NCBI GenBank assembly: GCA_002340255.1
Contig: DDLS01000058.1
Coordinates: 1-22,040, forward strand
Length of the DNA stretch: 22,040 nt
Origin: Cyanobacteria bacterium UBA2566
GTDB taxonomy: Bacteria; Cyanobacteriota; Cyanobacteriia; Cyanobacteriales; Desertifilaceae
Reading direction: 5' to 3'
Under the pieces are notes generated by a model. It ran no database searches, had not been told where the DNA came from, and saw only the letters and a list, made by a program, of their open reading frames with translations. The position numbers and the translations under genes were made by a program. Each line of letters begins with the position of its first letter. Within the stretch, counting starts at the first letter, position 1. Positions 1-7,507 of this stretch are shown in pieces.

Positions 1-32
1 CCTGCGGTCGCAATGACAACTCACATCTATGA

Positions 33-305
33 TCAACAATGCACCTCATAGCAGCGCGTAGCTCTGTATGGGTACATTTTTCGGCCCCTCATCGCCATCA
101 TCTCCAAAAAATCTCTAGGAGTAACAATTATTTCTTGATATTCAATCTGAGCTTTTAAGGATAATAAATCTCGATCTCCAGTAATCAGAAATACGGTGCT
201 AGAATCAATCGCTAATTCTAAAAATTTATTGTCATCGACATCTCGACAAATTTCAACTTGAGATTCCACCTTGACAAAGTGACTATGGGATTTGACAACT
301 CTCAA
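33..305 (-). pseudogene. C-terminal half of a PIN-domain toxin
   Basis: The 90 readable residues contain the signature of the second half of a PIN nuclease of the 'putative toxin-antitoxin system toxin component, PIN family' type: CRDVDDNKFLELA, then FLITGDRDLLSL, then IVTPRDFLE. These hold the distal acidic metal-binding residues. The N-terminal half, with the first catalytic Asp (usually in an LDTNV-like strand), is absent. The frame is open back to about position 350 without a start, and those extra residues (EDFLRVVKSH and upstream) still resemble PIN sequence. The only usable start is a TTG at 303-305, which overlaps the stop of the upstream gene as TTGA. I infer a deletion that removed the toxin's N-terminus and the antitoxin's C-terminus. 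The product should lack nuclease activity. The last 15 or so residues look like read-through past the normal end. Confidence 0.55.
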
Positions 306-529
306 GAAATCTTCTCGTCCTTCAGTTGTTGAACTAAAATGACTATTTGTTCAAACGTTAAAGGGAGTTGATAGGTATTCGATGTCATGACCATCTCTTC
401 GTCAAATATGGAACCGCGTATGGGCTGAACATGGGCACGTAGATGCTCATCTACCATGCCTTCGACTTTAGCATAACCAGGAATAACCTTGGCAAAGCTA
501 TTGACATCCGACCAAAACTTATTGGGCAT
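302..529 (-). CDS. Antitoxin-like remnant fused to unknown N-terminus
   Basis: This is a 75-residue protein. From the internal Met at residue 48 it reads TSNTYQLPLTFEQIVILVQQL, which resembles the start of cyanobacterial antitoxins encoded just before PIN toxins (an NTxxLPLTFEQ-type opening). It then stops after KDEKIS, whereas such antitoxins usually run for several dozen residues more. The first 47 residues are unfamiliar and may belong to another gene or to a novel leader. A weak ribosome site (AGGA) lies about 12 bases before the ATG at 529. The stop overlaps the start of the truncated PIN frame, so the pair keeps toxin-antitoxin geometry although both members are damaged. Assignment as an antitoxin is inference; the short length and damaged partner are seen directly. 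Confidence 0.4.
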   Translation of the reverse strand: MPNKFWSDVNSFAKVIPGYAKVEGMVDEHLRAHVQPIRGSIFDEEMVMTSNTYQLPLTFEQIVILVQQLKDEKIS

Positions 530-637
530 TTTTGAGAGTTTCCTAACCTGAAACGGGACTTGAGCGTTGCAAGACTAGCGTATTCAATCCAACAATTGCT
601 ATGGTTAATACAACTTACAATGATGTTTTGAGCGCTA

Positions 638-2041
638 CTATCCGTCTAAATCTCCTTCCATGACTAGAGCGATCGCCTCCTTTGTATTTTCCTGGAACTC
701 GCGAATATTCACCCGATTCAAGAGCCAGGTGGCGGAAATCAAGCCCCCTGCCTGCACTACAAACACCAAACCGTAGGACAAGACTGGCTCAGAAAACAGG
801 ACTTTTCCTAGATCTAGCACGGCTCCTCCTAACACAGTTGCGCCTCCTCGTGCCATTGCCTGGGCTAACCCCCAAGCGCCAATAAACGTTCCGGCAGTTT
901 CCGCAGCAGTTAAATCGAGCATTAAACCGACTGCTCCGGCTGTTAAGACTCCAGAGCTTAAGCCAAATAGAAATAGGCTCAACATTAGGGCTTGAGGATT
1001 GCCAGTAAACCCAGAAAATAAGAGGAATCCCGAACAAAATGCTGTTGCCACACAGCCGCTAAAACAGGTGCGTTGTTTGCCTAAGTGAGGGGTAATTAAA
1101 AAACCGGTTGAAGCAATACCAATCAAAGTTCCCATACCAAAAAAGGCATTGAGTCGAGCGGTTTCTGAGATGGGCATCTGGAAGACTTCCCCGCCGTAGG
1201 GTTCCAAGACGGGATCTTGCATAAACAAGCTAATGCTCATGAACAGGAGAAAGGTGAAGAAAATCCCGGTTTGGCGACTGGCAGTCAGGATTTTTAAGGC
1301 ATTGCCCAAGGTAATTTGATCTTCTCGGTTCGCGGCGCTGGAGCGATCGCCATAAAGCGAGTATTTTTTCTCGATTCCTATCGTTCCGACAACGGTCAGA
1401 AAGCACACCAAAGCTGGCACAATAATAAACAGACGATTAATCGATGCTTGCAGGTCTTCCGGAGGAGCATCTAAGCCTAACTGTTTTAATAAACTACTAC
1501 TAATGATCGCCCCAACGACAATCCCCACCATTAACATAGACCAGACAATACTGACTAATTTCGATCGATTCCGGTCATCAGAAACATCAAATAAGAGTGC
1601 CGCAAACGGCGTAGAACTGGCACTTAAGGCTAATCCATAGAAAACAAAGACGAGCGCCAACAAAGCCGCCCAGGTATAGGTAGGGAGAGTCCATCCCAGG
1701 GTAGCGGCACTATTGCCCAGTTGCCAAACCACTTGCAGGGCAATAAATGAAGTCGTGGTAAACAGTAGAGTGCCCATCCAAACATAGCCCGTGCGATGGT
1801 AACCGGCGATCGGTTTCGCATCCGAAAGTTGGCCAAACCAGATGCGTGCAGGAGAAACAAACTGATGGGCGGCGATCGCCCCTGATGCAATCAAAGCGGG
1901 CACTTTCAGCTCATCAATCATCACCCGATTAATCACACCCAACGTGAGCAGGGACATAATCCCTAAACCCATTTGAAAGAGTCCCAAGCGGAACATGGTC
2001 AATAGATTAATTTGGGATTTGGACTCACCTGTTGCCATCAT
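638..2041 (-). CDS. PucC/BCD-family MFS transporter
   Basis: This is an integral membrane protein of about 467 residues with roughly 12 hydrophobic segments. It matches the BCD (bacteriochlorophyll delivery) / PucC branch of the major facilitator superfamily. Recognisable parts are the N-terminal FRLGLFQMGLGIMSLLTLGV segment, a VINRVMIDELKVPA motif, the HQFVSPARIWFGQLSDAKP loop and an HRTGYVWMGTLLF helix. In purple bacteria PucC relatives help assemble light-harvesting complexes. The cyanobacterial members are probably thylakoid proteins linked to chlorophyll or pigment-protein assembly, but the substrate is not proven. The reading frame extends 27 codons upstream to 2122. I chose the Met-Met pair at 2036-2041 because AAAAGG lies about 9 bases before it and the upstream residues do not look like the family. 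The gene stands alone, with hisG upstream on the same strand after a gap of about 270 bases. Confidence 0.88.
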   Translation of the reverse strand: MMATGESKSQINLLTMFRLGLFQMGLGIMSLLTLGVINRVMIDELKVPALIASGAIAAHQFVSPARIWFGQLSDAKPIAGYHRTGYVWMGTLLFTTTSFIALQVVWQLGNSAATLGWTLPTYTWAALLALVFVFYGLALSASSTPFAALLFDVSDDRNRSKLVSIVWSMLMVGIVVGAIISSSLLKQLGLDAPPEDLQASINRLFIIVPALVCFLTVVGTIGIEKKYSLYGDRSSAANREDQITLGNALKILTASRQTGIFFTFLLFMSISLFMQDPVLEPYGGEVFQMPISETARLNAFFGMGTLIGIASTGFLITPHLGKQRTCFSGCVATAFCSGFLLFSGFTGNPQALMLSLFLFGLSSGVLTAGAVGLMLDLTAAETAGTFIGAWGLAQAMARGGATVLGGAVLDLGKVLFSEPVLSYGLVFVVQAGGLISATWLLNRVNIREFQENTKEAIALVMEGDLDG

Positions 2042-2309
2042 ACGGGTTGACCTTTTAAACCTTAAGACTTTCAATCGGGCACAAATATATGAGAAGCTAT
2101 GCCAATGAGCGCCAATGGACACTTAGACTAGTTCTCCTATGCTTAGGATACAGAATTTCGGCACTGTGCGATGCCTTTTGTTCTCCAGACGATTCCCTCT
2201 GATCAGCAATTGACTGGGGAGTTGATGTGGGGGCAAGTTCTGCAACCCATCAGCAGATCAAGCCATCACCTTTATCAACCCGCACCCCGAATCGCTTAAT
2301 TAGAATCGT

Positions 2310-2957
2310 TTAATTATAAGTATTCATTGCCGTACCCCGTAATTGGGTCATCCAACGATCGATATCTTCTACATTCAGGCGATAACTAAGGGGATGGGCA
2401 ATTAGATAAGCCGTACTATCAAATAACTTCTTAATTTCCACTAACCCGTTTTCCTTTAAAGTTTTGCCCGTAGAGACTAAATCGACGATTGCCTCTGACA
2501 TATCAGTAATCGGGCCCAGTTCTACTGAACCATATAACGGGATGATCTCTACAGGTAAGTCTAAGCCATGGAAATATTCCTTGGCACAATTAACCGATTT
2601 AGACGCAACTCGGCAATGGGCAGGTAAATCGAGTACATCTTGATAGGGACTCGACTGTTTCACTGCCACAGACATGCGGCAATAGCCAAAACCGAGATCG
2701 GCAAGTTGGGCAACGGCTGATTTCTTTTCGCGCAGCACATCATAGCCCACAATGCCCAATTGGGCTTGCCCATATTCGACATAAACAGGCACATCTTGGG
2801 CACGAACCAATAGCCCTTTCATCGTTCCCGTCGGATCGACAATTTGCAGTTGACGGTTACTGGAGTCCAGAAAGGCACTAAAATCGAGGCCCACTTGCTG
2901 GAGCAGTTGAATCGTTTCTTTGAGTAATGCCCCTTTGGGGATGGCAACGGTAAGCAT
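2310..2957 (-). CDS. hisG: ATP phosphoribosyltransferase, short form
   Basis: HisG catalyses the first step of histidine synthesis, joining ATP and PRPP to give phosphoribosyl-ATP in the cytosol. The 215-residue length is that of the short form, which lacks the C-terminal regulatory domain and normally needs HisZ as partner. Family features are the opening MLTVAIPKGALLKET, the DVPVYVEYGQAQLGIVGYDVL segment and the PRPP-binding loop near residues 150-165 (EAIVDLVSTGKTLKENGL). No hisZ is present in this window; in cyanobacteria it is often unlinked. No ribosome site precedes the start. The 5' flank on the coding strand is instead a C-rich tract very like the one before the NurA gene. mutL lies upstream on the opposite strand, so the 2958-3156 interval should hold divergent promoters, although no convincing boxes stand out. 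Confidence 0.95.
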   Translation of the reverse strand: MLTVAIPKGALLKETIQLLQQVGLDFSAFLDSSNRQLQIVDPTGTMKGLLVRAQDVPVYVEYGQAQLGIVGYDVLREKKSAVAQLADLGFGYCRMSVAVKQSSPYQDVLDLPAHCRVASKSVNCAKEYFHGLDLPVEIIPLYGSVELGPITDMSEAIVDLVSTGKTLKENGLVEIKKLFDSTAYLIAHPLSYRLNVEDIDRWMTQLRGTAMNTYN

Positions 2958-3156
2958 GGTTGGGTTTGGGGGAGTGGGGGAATGGGAGGATAAGACTCTA
3001 TTGCCTATTCTCCCTGTCTCTTTCTGTGCCTCAGCAGTTTACCATCTATCCTACACACGCTAGAAGCCTAGGGATTAAACTCTATAAGAACGAGCGATCG
3101 CCTCACCCTTGATTCCAGCCTGTAGCGCCATATGCGAAAATAGGGAAGGTGTTTAG
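2958..3156. other. Divergent hisG-mutL intergenic region
   Basis: This spacer separates hisG (minus strand) from mutL (plus strand). Its hisG-proximal end is a low-complexity G-rich tract on the plus strand (C-rich on the hisG coding strand) at about 2965-2990. The middle is pyrimidine-rich, and one HIP1 octamer lies near 3096. A purine-rich GGGAAGGTG at 3142-3150 sits where a ribosome site for a mutL start at 3157 would be expected. No convincing -35/-10 pair was identified on either strand. Confidence 0.5.
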
Positions 3157-3171
3157 ATTTCCCGATCCATT
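3142..3171 (+). promoter_or_regulatory. Possible mutL translation start with ATT codon
   Basis: GGGAAGGTG at 3142-3150 resembles a ribosome-binding site. It lies 6 bases before an ATT at 3157, directly after the in-frame TAG at 3154. A second ATT (3169) and an ATC (3172) follow in the same frame. No ATG, GTG, TTG or CTG occurs in frame before the GTG at 3214, which lies within the conserved sequence. Use of ATT is inferred; ATT starts are known for infC and pcnB of Escherichia coli. Confidence 0.35.
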
Positions 3172-3213
3172 ATCGATTCTCCTGTCTCTACCATCCAATC
3201 CTTACCGCCAGAT

Positions 3214-4851
3214 GTGGTACATCGGATCGCTGCGGGTGAGGTGATTGACTCGATCGCCGCCGTGGTTCGAGAATTAGTGGAAAATGCCCTTGATGCGGGG
3301 GCGACGCGGCTGGAAATCGAGATTTGGCCGCAACAATGGCGCGTCAGAGTGGCTGATAATGGTGAGGGAATGAATCGAGAAGATTTAATTCAAGCCGCGC
3401 GATCGCATACAACCAGTAAAATTCATACGATTACTGACCTGGATCGCATTACCAGTTTAGGCTTTCGCGGCGAAGCTCTCCATAGTTTAGCCCAACTTTC
3501 GCAACTGGAAATCTGGAGTCGGGGAAGTGCAGGAGAAGGATGGCGAGTAAAGTATAATGCTTTGGGGGAAGCGGATATCATTGATGCCGTGGCGATCGCC
3601 TCGGGTACAATCGTAGAAGTTTCCCATCTGTTTGAAACTTGGGCACTGCGTCGTCAAGGGTTTCCCTCCCCTCCTCAACAACTGCGAGCCATTCAAACCC
3701 TAATTCAAGATATCGCCCTCTGTCATCCCGACATTACCTGGAAAGTCAGCCAAGACTCGCGCCCCTGGTTTACCATTAGTCCAGGAAAGAATGCCCAATC
3801 CATTCTGCCCCAACTGCTGCGGGATGTACAGGTGAACGATCTCTGCTTTCGGCAACTTGCCCTAGAGCAGGAGGGATTGAACCCAGAATCAGATAACTTA
3901 GAATTAGTCTTAGGCTTACCCGATCGCTGTCATCGCGGTAAACCCGATTGGGTTAAAATTGCCGTCAATGGGCGTTTGGTGCAATGTCCGGAACTGGAAA
4001 ATACGGCGATCGCCGCCATGAGTCGCACCGTACCCAACAAACGCTACCCCGTGTTCTTTCTCCATTTGCACCTATCCTGCGATCGCATCGACTGGAACCG
4101 TCATCCCGCTAAATCTCAAATCTATCTGCACCCCCTCAAACCGCTCCAAGAAGCCGTGCAGCAAGCCATTTCTGATGCTCTGAAACTCAGTGATATTACC
4201 CTGCCTCAAGCCGTCCACCAAGAGCGCGTCGGTCAACTGCTTAAAGCCTCGGAAAAGTCGGGTTCCTATCAAGTTTCCCCCAAAAACAATGCCCCCACGC
4301 CCCTAGAACTCAAGGCAGTTGCCCAAATCCGCCAAACCTATATCGTCGCCGAGCATCCAGGGGGATTATGGTTAGTCGAGCAACATATTGCCCACGAGCG
4401 GATTTTATACGAGGAATTGTGCGATCGCTGGCAACTCGTTCCCCTCGATCCTCCCATCATCCTCAACCACCTTACCCCCAAAGAAGTCGAACAACTCATC
4501 CGTATCGGTTTAGACGTAGACCCCTTTGGCGAAGGTCTGCACGCCATTCGCAACGCTCCCCAACTCCTCCAGCAACGGGAGGATTGCGCCGAAGCTCTAC
4601 GAGAACTTGCCGCCGGAGGAGACCTAGAAACCGCTCAAGTTGCTACAGCCTGCCGCAGTGCCATACGCAACGGCACACCCCTGAGCATACCCGAAATGCA
4701 AGACATCTTAGATCGGTGGCAACGAACCCGCAACCCCCACACTTGCCCCCATGGTCGCCCCATATACCTCTCTCTAGAGGAAACCTCCCTAGCCCGATTT
4801 TTCCGCCGCCATTGGGTGATTGGTAAAAGTCATGGCATTCAAGAGTGTTAA
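3214..4851 (+). CDS. mutL: DNA mismatch repair protein MutL
   Basis: MutL couples MutS mismatch recognition to strand incision in DNA repair. The GHKL ATPase domain is clear, numbered from the GTG at 3214: ELVENALDAG (20-29), ADNGEG (47-52), SHTTSKI (64-70) and LGFRGEALHS (82-91). KIAVNGRLV marks the transducer domain. The C-terminal domain keeps endonuclease-type motifs: EQHIAHERILYE from residue 389 (the usual DQHAxxE motif with Glu first), a CRSAIRNG segment near 480, and CPHGRP at 511-516. This is therefore the incising type of MutL, unlike that of Escherichia coli. The GTG is the first ordinary start codon, but it cuts into the conserved N-terminus. The frame is open back to 3157 and encodes STIQSLPPDVVHRIAAGEV, which matches the family. 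Translation probably begins at a non-standard codon, perhaps ATT at 3157, giving about 564 residues. Confidence 0.93.
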   Translation: MVHRIAAGEVIDSIAAVVRELVENALDAGATRLEIEIWPQQWRVRVADNGEGMNREDLIQAARSHTTSKIHTITDLDRITSLGFRGEALHSLAQLSQLEIWSRGSAGEGWRVKYNALGEADIIDAVAIASGTIVEVSHLFETWALRRQGFPSPPQQLRAIQTLIQDIALCHPDITWKVSQDSRPWFTISPGKNAQSILPQLLRDVQVNDLCFRQLALEQEGLNPESDNLELVLGLPDRCHRGKPDWVKIAVNGRLVQCPELENTAIAAMSRTVPNKRYPVFFLHLHLSCDRIDWNRHPAKSQIYLHPLKPLQEAVQQAISDALKLSDITLPQAVHQERVGQLLKASEKSGSYQVSPKNNAPTPLELKAVAQIRQTYIVAEHPGGLWLVEQHIAHERILYEELCDRWQLVPLDPPIILNHLTPKEVEQLIRIGLDVDPFGEGLHAIRNAPQLLQQREDCAEALRELAAGGDLETAQVATACRSAIRNGTPLSIPEMQDILDRWQRTRNPHTCPHGRPIYLSLEETSLARFFRRHWVIGKSHGIQEC

Positions 4852-4972
4852 GAATTACACTAAAATTGAGGCGATCGCACTGGAATTCCTCTATTTTTAG
4901 GCAAAATGGCCTACCATAGTCCATAACGCAACAGTTTTAACTGAGAATCCCTACAAAAAAGGAGAACCGATC

Positions 4973-5755
4973 ATGGTAGCGATTATTGCACCCGATGACC
5001 GAGATGCCATCTTATTGGGAACGGCAGACAATGATGAAATCCTAGGAAAAGAAGGAAATGACTACTTGTTTGGTTTAGAAGGAAATGATTGTTTAACTGG
5101 TGCAGGGGGACGAGATTTACTCAGTGGTAATACGGGTAATGATTCGATTATAGGTGGTGAGGGTAACGATCTCTGTTATGGCGGACAAAATGATGATCTT
5201 ATCAGTGGCAATGATGGAAATGATTTTCTCTATGGAGATTTGGACAATGATATCCTAAATGGCGATCGCGGCGATGATTACTTTTTTGGCGGTGAAGGGA
5301 ACGATACTATTAATGGCGATGTGGGAGATGATTTGATTTTAGGGGGTCAAGGAGATGATTCACTCACCGGAGGTGCAGGTAATGATTTTATTTGGGGTGG
5401 ACAAAGTATAGTCAACGATATGATTGATGGAGGAGAAGGGAATGATACCCTCAGTGGCGATCGCGGTGGCGGAATTTTGAGTGGGGGACTAGGCGCTGAT
5501 GTTTATATTTTACGGGCTTCTCTAGCAACTGACCCAAGAAATATACCCCTAATTTTTGGCTATGAAGAAAATGATATTATTGGTTTAGCAGGAATTAGTG
5601 CTAATGATGTTTCAGTCACCCGAACCGGTCGTTTTGAAGCCAGAATCGATCGAATTAGCACCGGTGCAGTGATTGCTTCTATCTATGGTATCGATTCGAG
5701 TTTAATATTCAACAACCAAGTGAGATTTCTAGAAGTGGATGTGGGATTGACTTGA
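4973..5755 (+). CDS. Small RTX calcium-binding repeat protein
   Basis: This 260-residue protein is built largely of glycine- and aspartate-rich nonapeptides of the GGxGxDxUx type (hemolysin-type calcium-binding repeats), from about residue 16 to 175. Such repeats fold as a parallel beta-roll when they bind calcium and usually occur in proteins exported by type I secretion. The last 85 residues form a non-repetitive module (DVYILRA, then FGYEENDIIGLAGISANDVSV) that is also present in the large RTX protein at 7508-10390. There is no N-terminal signal peptide, as expected for type I substrates. Two cysteines fall in repeats (NDCLTG and NDLCYGG). GGAG at 4961-4964 is a well-placed ribosome site 8 bases before the ATG. 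No secretion ABC transporter or outer-membrane gene is adjacent. The biological role is unknown; a secreted or surface structural role is possible. Confidence 0.85.
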   Translation: MVAIIAPDDRDAILLGTADNDEILGKEGNDYLFGLEGNDCLTGAGGRDLLSGNTGNDSIIGGEGNDLCYGGQNDDLISGNDGNDFLYGDLDNDILNGDRGDDYFFGGEGNDTINGDVGDDLILGGQGDDSLTGGAGNDFIWGGQSIVNDMIDGGEGNDTLSGDRGGGILSGGLGADVYILRASLATDPRNIPLIFGYEENDIIGLAGISANDVSVTRTGRFEARIDRISTGAVIASIYGIDSSLIFNNQVRFLEVDVGLT

Positions 5756-6071
5756 TAGTTCTAAAAAGGTAGAGTTCACAATAAAATTCTTTGATCAAAG
5801 AAAAATCACTGGTCTGATATTGCATGATCTACCGATTTGAACTGCTCAAATCGGAAATGTATATCGGCTGATTAGAAGTTTTTTAATAAAATCCGTAATC
5901 CGAAAAAATGAAGTTGTAGGAGGGGATCGACATAACTTAAAGTGATGTCCCGTTAAACGCGACTAGCTAGGTGTATGTATGCTCTTATTCTCCCCTCCAA
6001 ATCACCAACGCCAATCGACTAAAATAATACCAAAATCAAACCTCTGTGTTGGTCTGGAAGAAACAAACAAT
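5756..6071. other. Intergenic region with two inverted repeats
   Basis: This AT-rich spacer lies between the small RTX gene and the kinase gene. It contains a perfect 16-base palindrome, TTCTTTGATCAAAGAA, at 5787-5802 and a hairpin at 5832-5854. An AGGAGGGGATCG tract at about 5919-5930 looks like a strong ribosome site but has no start codon at the right distance. The kinase frame is open from 5979, but those first 31 codons do not look like the family. Confidence 0.5.
5832..5854 (+). terminator. Hairpin downstream of small RTX gene
   Basis: The perfect 9-bp stem CCGATTTGA / TCAAATCGG has a 5-base loop and lies about 77 bases after the RTX stop codon. It could end transcription of that gene. 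No run of T follows, so classic Rho-independent termination is uncertain. Confidence 0.35.
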
Positions 6072-7385
6072 ATGGTGTGGCAAACGGGACATCAACTCCA
6101 AGATGGTCAATATACGATCGCGAGAAAACTCGGTGAAGGTGGATTTGGGATCACCTATCTCGCCCAAACTCAAACCGGCGAAAATGTAGTGATTAAAACG
6201 CTCAACGAGAAGATCCGCAATCACAAAAACTTCGAGAAATGTCAGCAAGACTTTCTCAATGAAGCTCTATGGATTGCCAAATCGTCCCATCCCCATATTG
6301 TTCGCGTTGAAGAGTTGATCCAGGAAGATCGCTTATGGTGTATCGTACTAGAGTACATTGAAGGAACCAATTTGGGTACTCTAGTAGATACCGAAGGAGC
6401 CTTACCTGAAGCCGAAGCCCTCCACTATATCCAACAAATTGGGGATGCTCTCAATACCGTCCATCATCAAGGGTTTTTGCATCGGGATATCAAACCGCTA
6501 AATATTTTACGGCGCAAGGGTGAAGCTTCAACCACACTGATCGACTTTGGCATGGCTCGTAAATTTATGCCTAATTTAGTTCAAGGTCATACCACCTATG
6601 TGAGCCGAGGCTTTGCGCCCATCGAACAGTATGACTGGCAATCCTTTCGAGGCCCTTACACCGATGTCTACGCGTTAGCAGCGACCCTCTATGCACTGTT
6701 AACCGAAGAAGTGCCAGAGTCGGCAACTAACCGCGATCGCCGCGTGGCTCGCAAGCAAAGCGATCCCCTCATTCCTCCCCAGGACATTAACCCAGTAATT
6801 AGCGATCGCATCAATACCGCTATCTTAGCCGGGATGGCCCTCGAACCCGAAGACCGGCCCCAGTCCATCGAACAATGGTTTGATCTATTGGGAATTGTCC
6901 TCATTTCCCCTCCTTGGCAAGCCCCCCCTCCCATCAATGATACCGAGCGTAAATGGAGTTCTGCGGTAGGAATGGACTATAGTACTTTAGAACAACTCCT
7001 CGCTACTGGACACTGGCAGGGGGCCGATCGCCAAACCGACCAGATTTTACTCGAAATTAGCGATCGCACCTCCCAAGGTAGCCTCACCGAAGAGGAAGTA
7101 AAATACCTCCCCGGTCGAGACTTGCGAACCCTTGACCGCTTATGGGTGCATTATAGTAACGGTCACTTTGGGTTGAGTGTCCAAAACCGAATTTGGCGGT
7201 CTTTAGACAAAAACTACGAAGAATTCGGCGATCGCGTCGGTTGGAGATCGCCCGACCACTCATGGTTAGCCTACGCCAAGCTGACCTTTAATCTTGGCGC
7301 TCCCCAGGGCCATCTTCCCACTTGGGGAAGACGGGGGCGCTTATGGCCCTACCTAGGATCGCGACTCAAGCGCTGTGGACTATAG
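6072..7385 (+). CDS. Ser/Thr protein kinase with C-terminal GUN4 domain
   Basis: This 437-residue fusion has two parts. Residues 14-280 are a eukaryote-like (Hanks-type) kinase with the glycine loop GEGGFG (21-26), the ATP lysine K42 in VVIKTL, E64 of helix C, the catalytic loop HRDIKPLN (137-144), the metal site DFG (158-160) and an activation-segment GFAPIEQY. All catalytic residues are present. Residues of about 303-437 are a GUN4 domain (DYSTLEQLL, DRLWVHYSNGHFGLSVQNRIW, GHLPTWG). GUN4 binds porphyrins and activates Mg-chelatase in chlorophyll synthesis, and kinase-GUN4 fusions are known in cyanobacteria. A link between tetrapyrrole sensing and phosphorylation is plausible but inferred. 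No transmembrane segment is seen. The Met at 6072 was preferred to the upstream Met at 5979 because kinase homology starts there and GGAAGAA lies upstream. RTX genes flank it on both sides. Confidence 0.9.
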   Translation: MVWQTGHQLQDGQYTIARKLGEGGFGITYLAQTQTGENVVIKTLNEKIRNHKNFEKCQQDFLNEALWIAKSSHPHIVRVEELIQEDRLWCIVLEYIEGTNLGTLVDTEGALPEAEALHYIQQIGDALNTVHHQGFLHRDIKPLNILRRKGEASTTLIDFGMARKFMPNLVQGHTTYVSRGFAPIEQYDWQSFRGPYTDVYALAATLYALLTEEVPESATNRDRRVARKQSDPLIPPQDINPVISDRINTAILAGMALEPEDRPQSIEQWFDLLGIVLISPPWQAPPPINDTERKWSSAVGMDYSTLEQLLATGHWQGADRQTDQILLEISDRTSQGSLTEEEVKYLPGRDLRTLDRLWVHYSNGHFGLSVQNRIWRSLDKNYEEFGDRVGWRSPDHSWLAYAKLTFNLGAPQGHLPTWGRRGRLWPYLGSRLKRCGL

Positions 7386-7483
7386 CGCTTTGCGCTGGTA
7401 ATGGGTAATCGGTATCAATCAGTGAATCATTTTTAGATTGCTCACTGATTTACACCGACTCACTGAAATTTCCCAGCGCTATA
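7381..7483. repeat. Nested inverted repeats between kinase and RTX genes
   Basis: Two perfect 9-bp inverted repeats are nested. The outer pair is TATAGCGCT at 7381-7389 with AGCGCTATA at 7475-7483. The inner pair is AATCAGTGA at 7417-7425 with TCACTGATT at 7442-7450. A further pair, GCGCTGG / CCAGCGC, offers an alternative outer stem. The structure overlaps the last codons of the kinase gene and ends about 12 bases before the ribosome site of the large RTX gene. It could be a terminator, an RNA element controlling the RTX gene, or a miniature repeat. Confidence 0.45.
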
Positions 7484-7507
7484 TACACAGAATCAGGAGA
7501 ATTAACT

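Noticed and set aside
2171..2299. A 42-codon plus-strand frame between hisG and the PucC-family gene
   Set aside because: It has no ribosome site and no recognisable similarity, and it could arise by chance. It is too weak to call as a gene.
4368..4826. A 152-codon frame inside mutL
   Set aside because: It is an Arg/Pro/Ser-rich out-of-frame reading within the well-supported mutL C-terminal domain.
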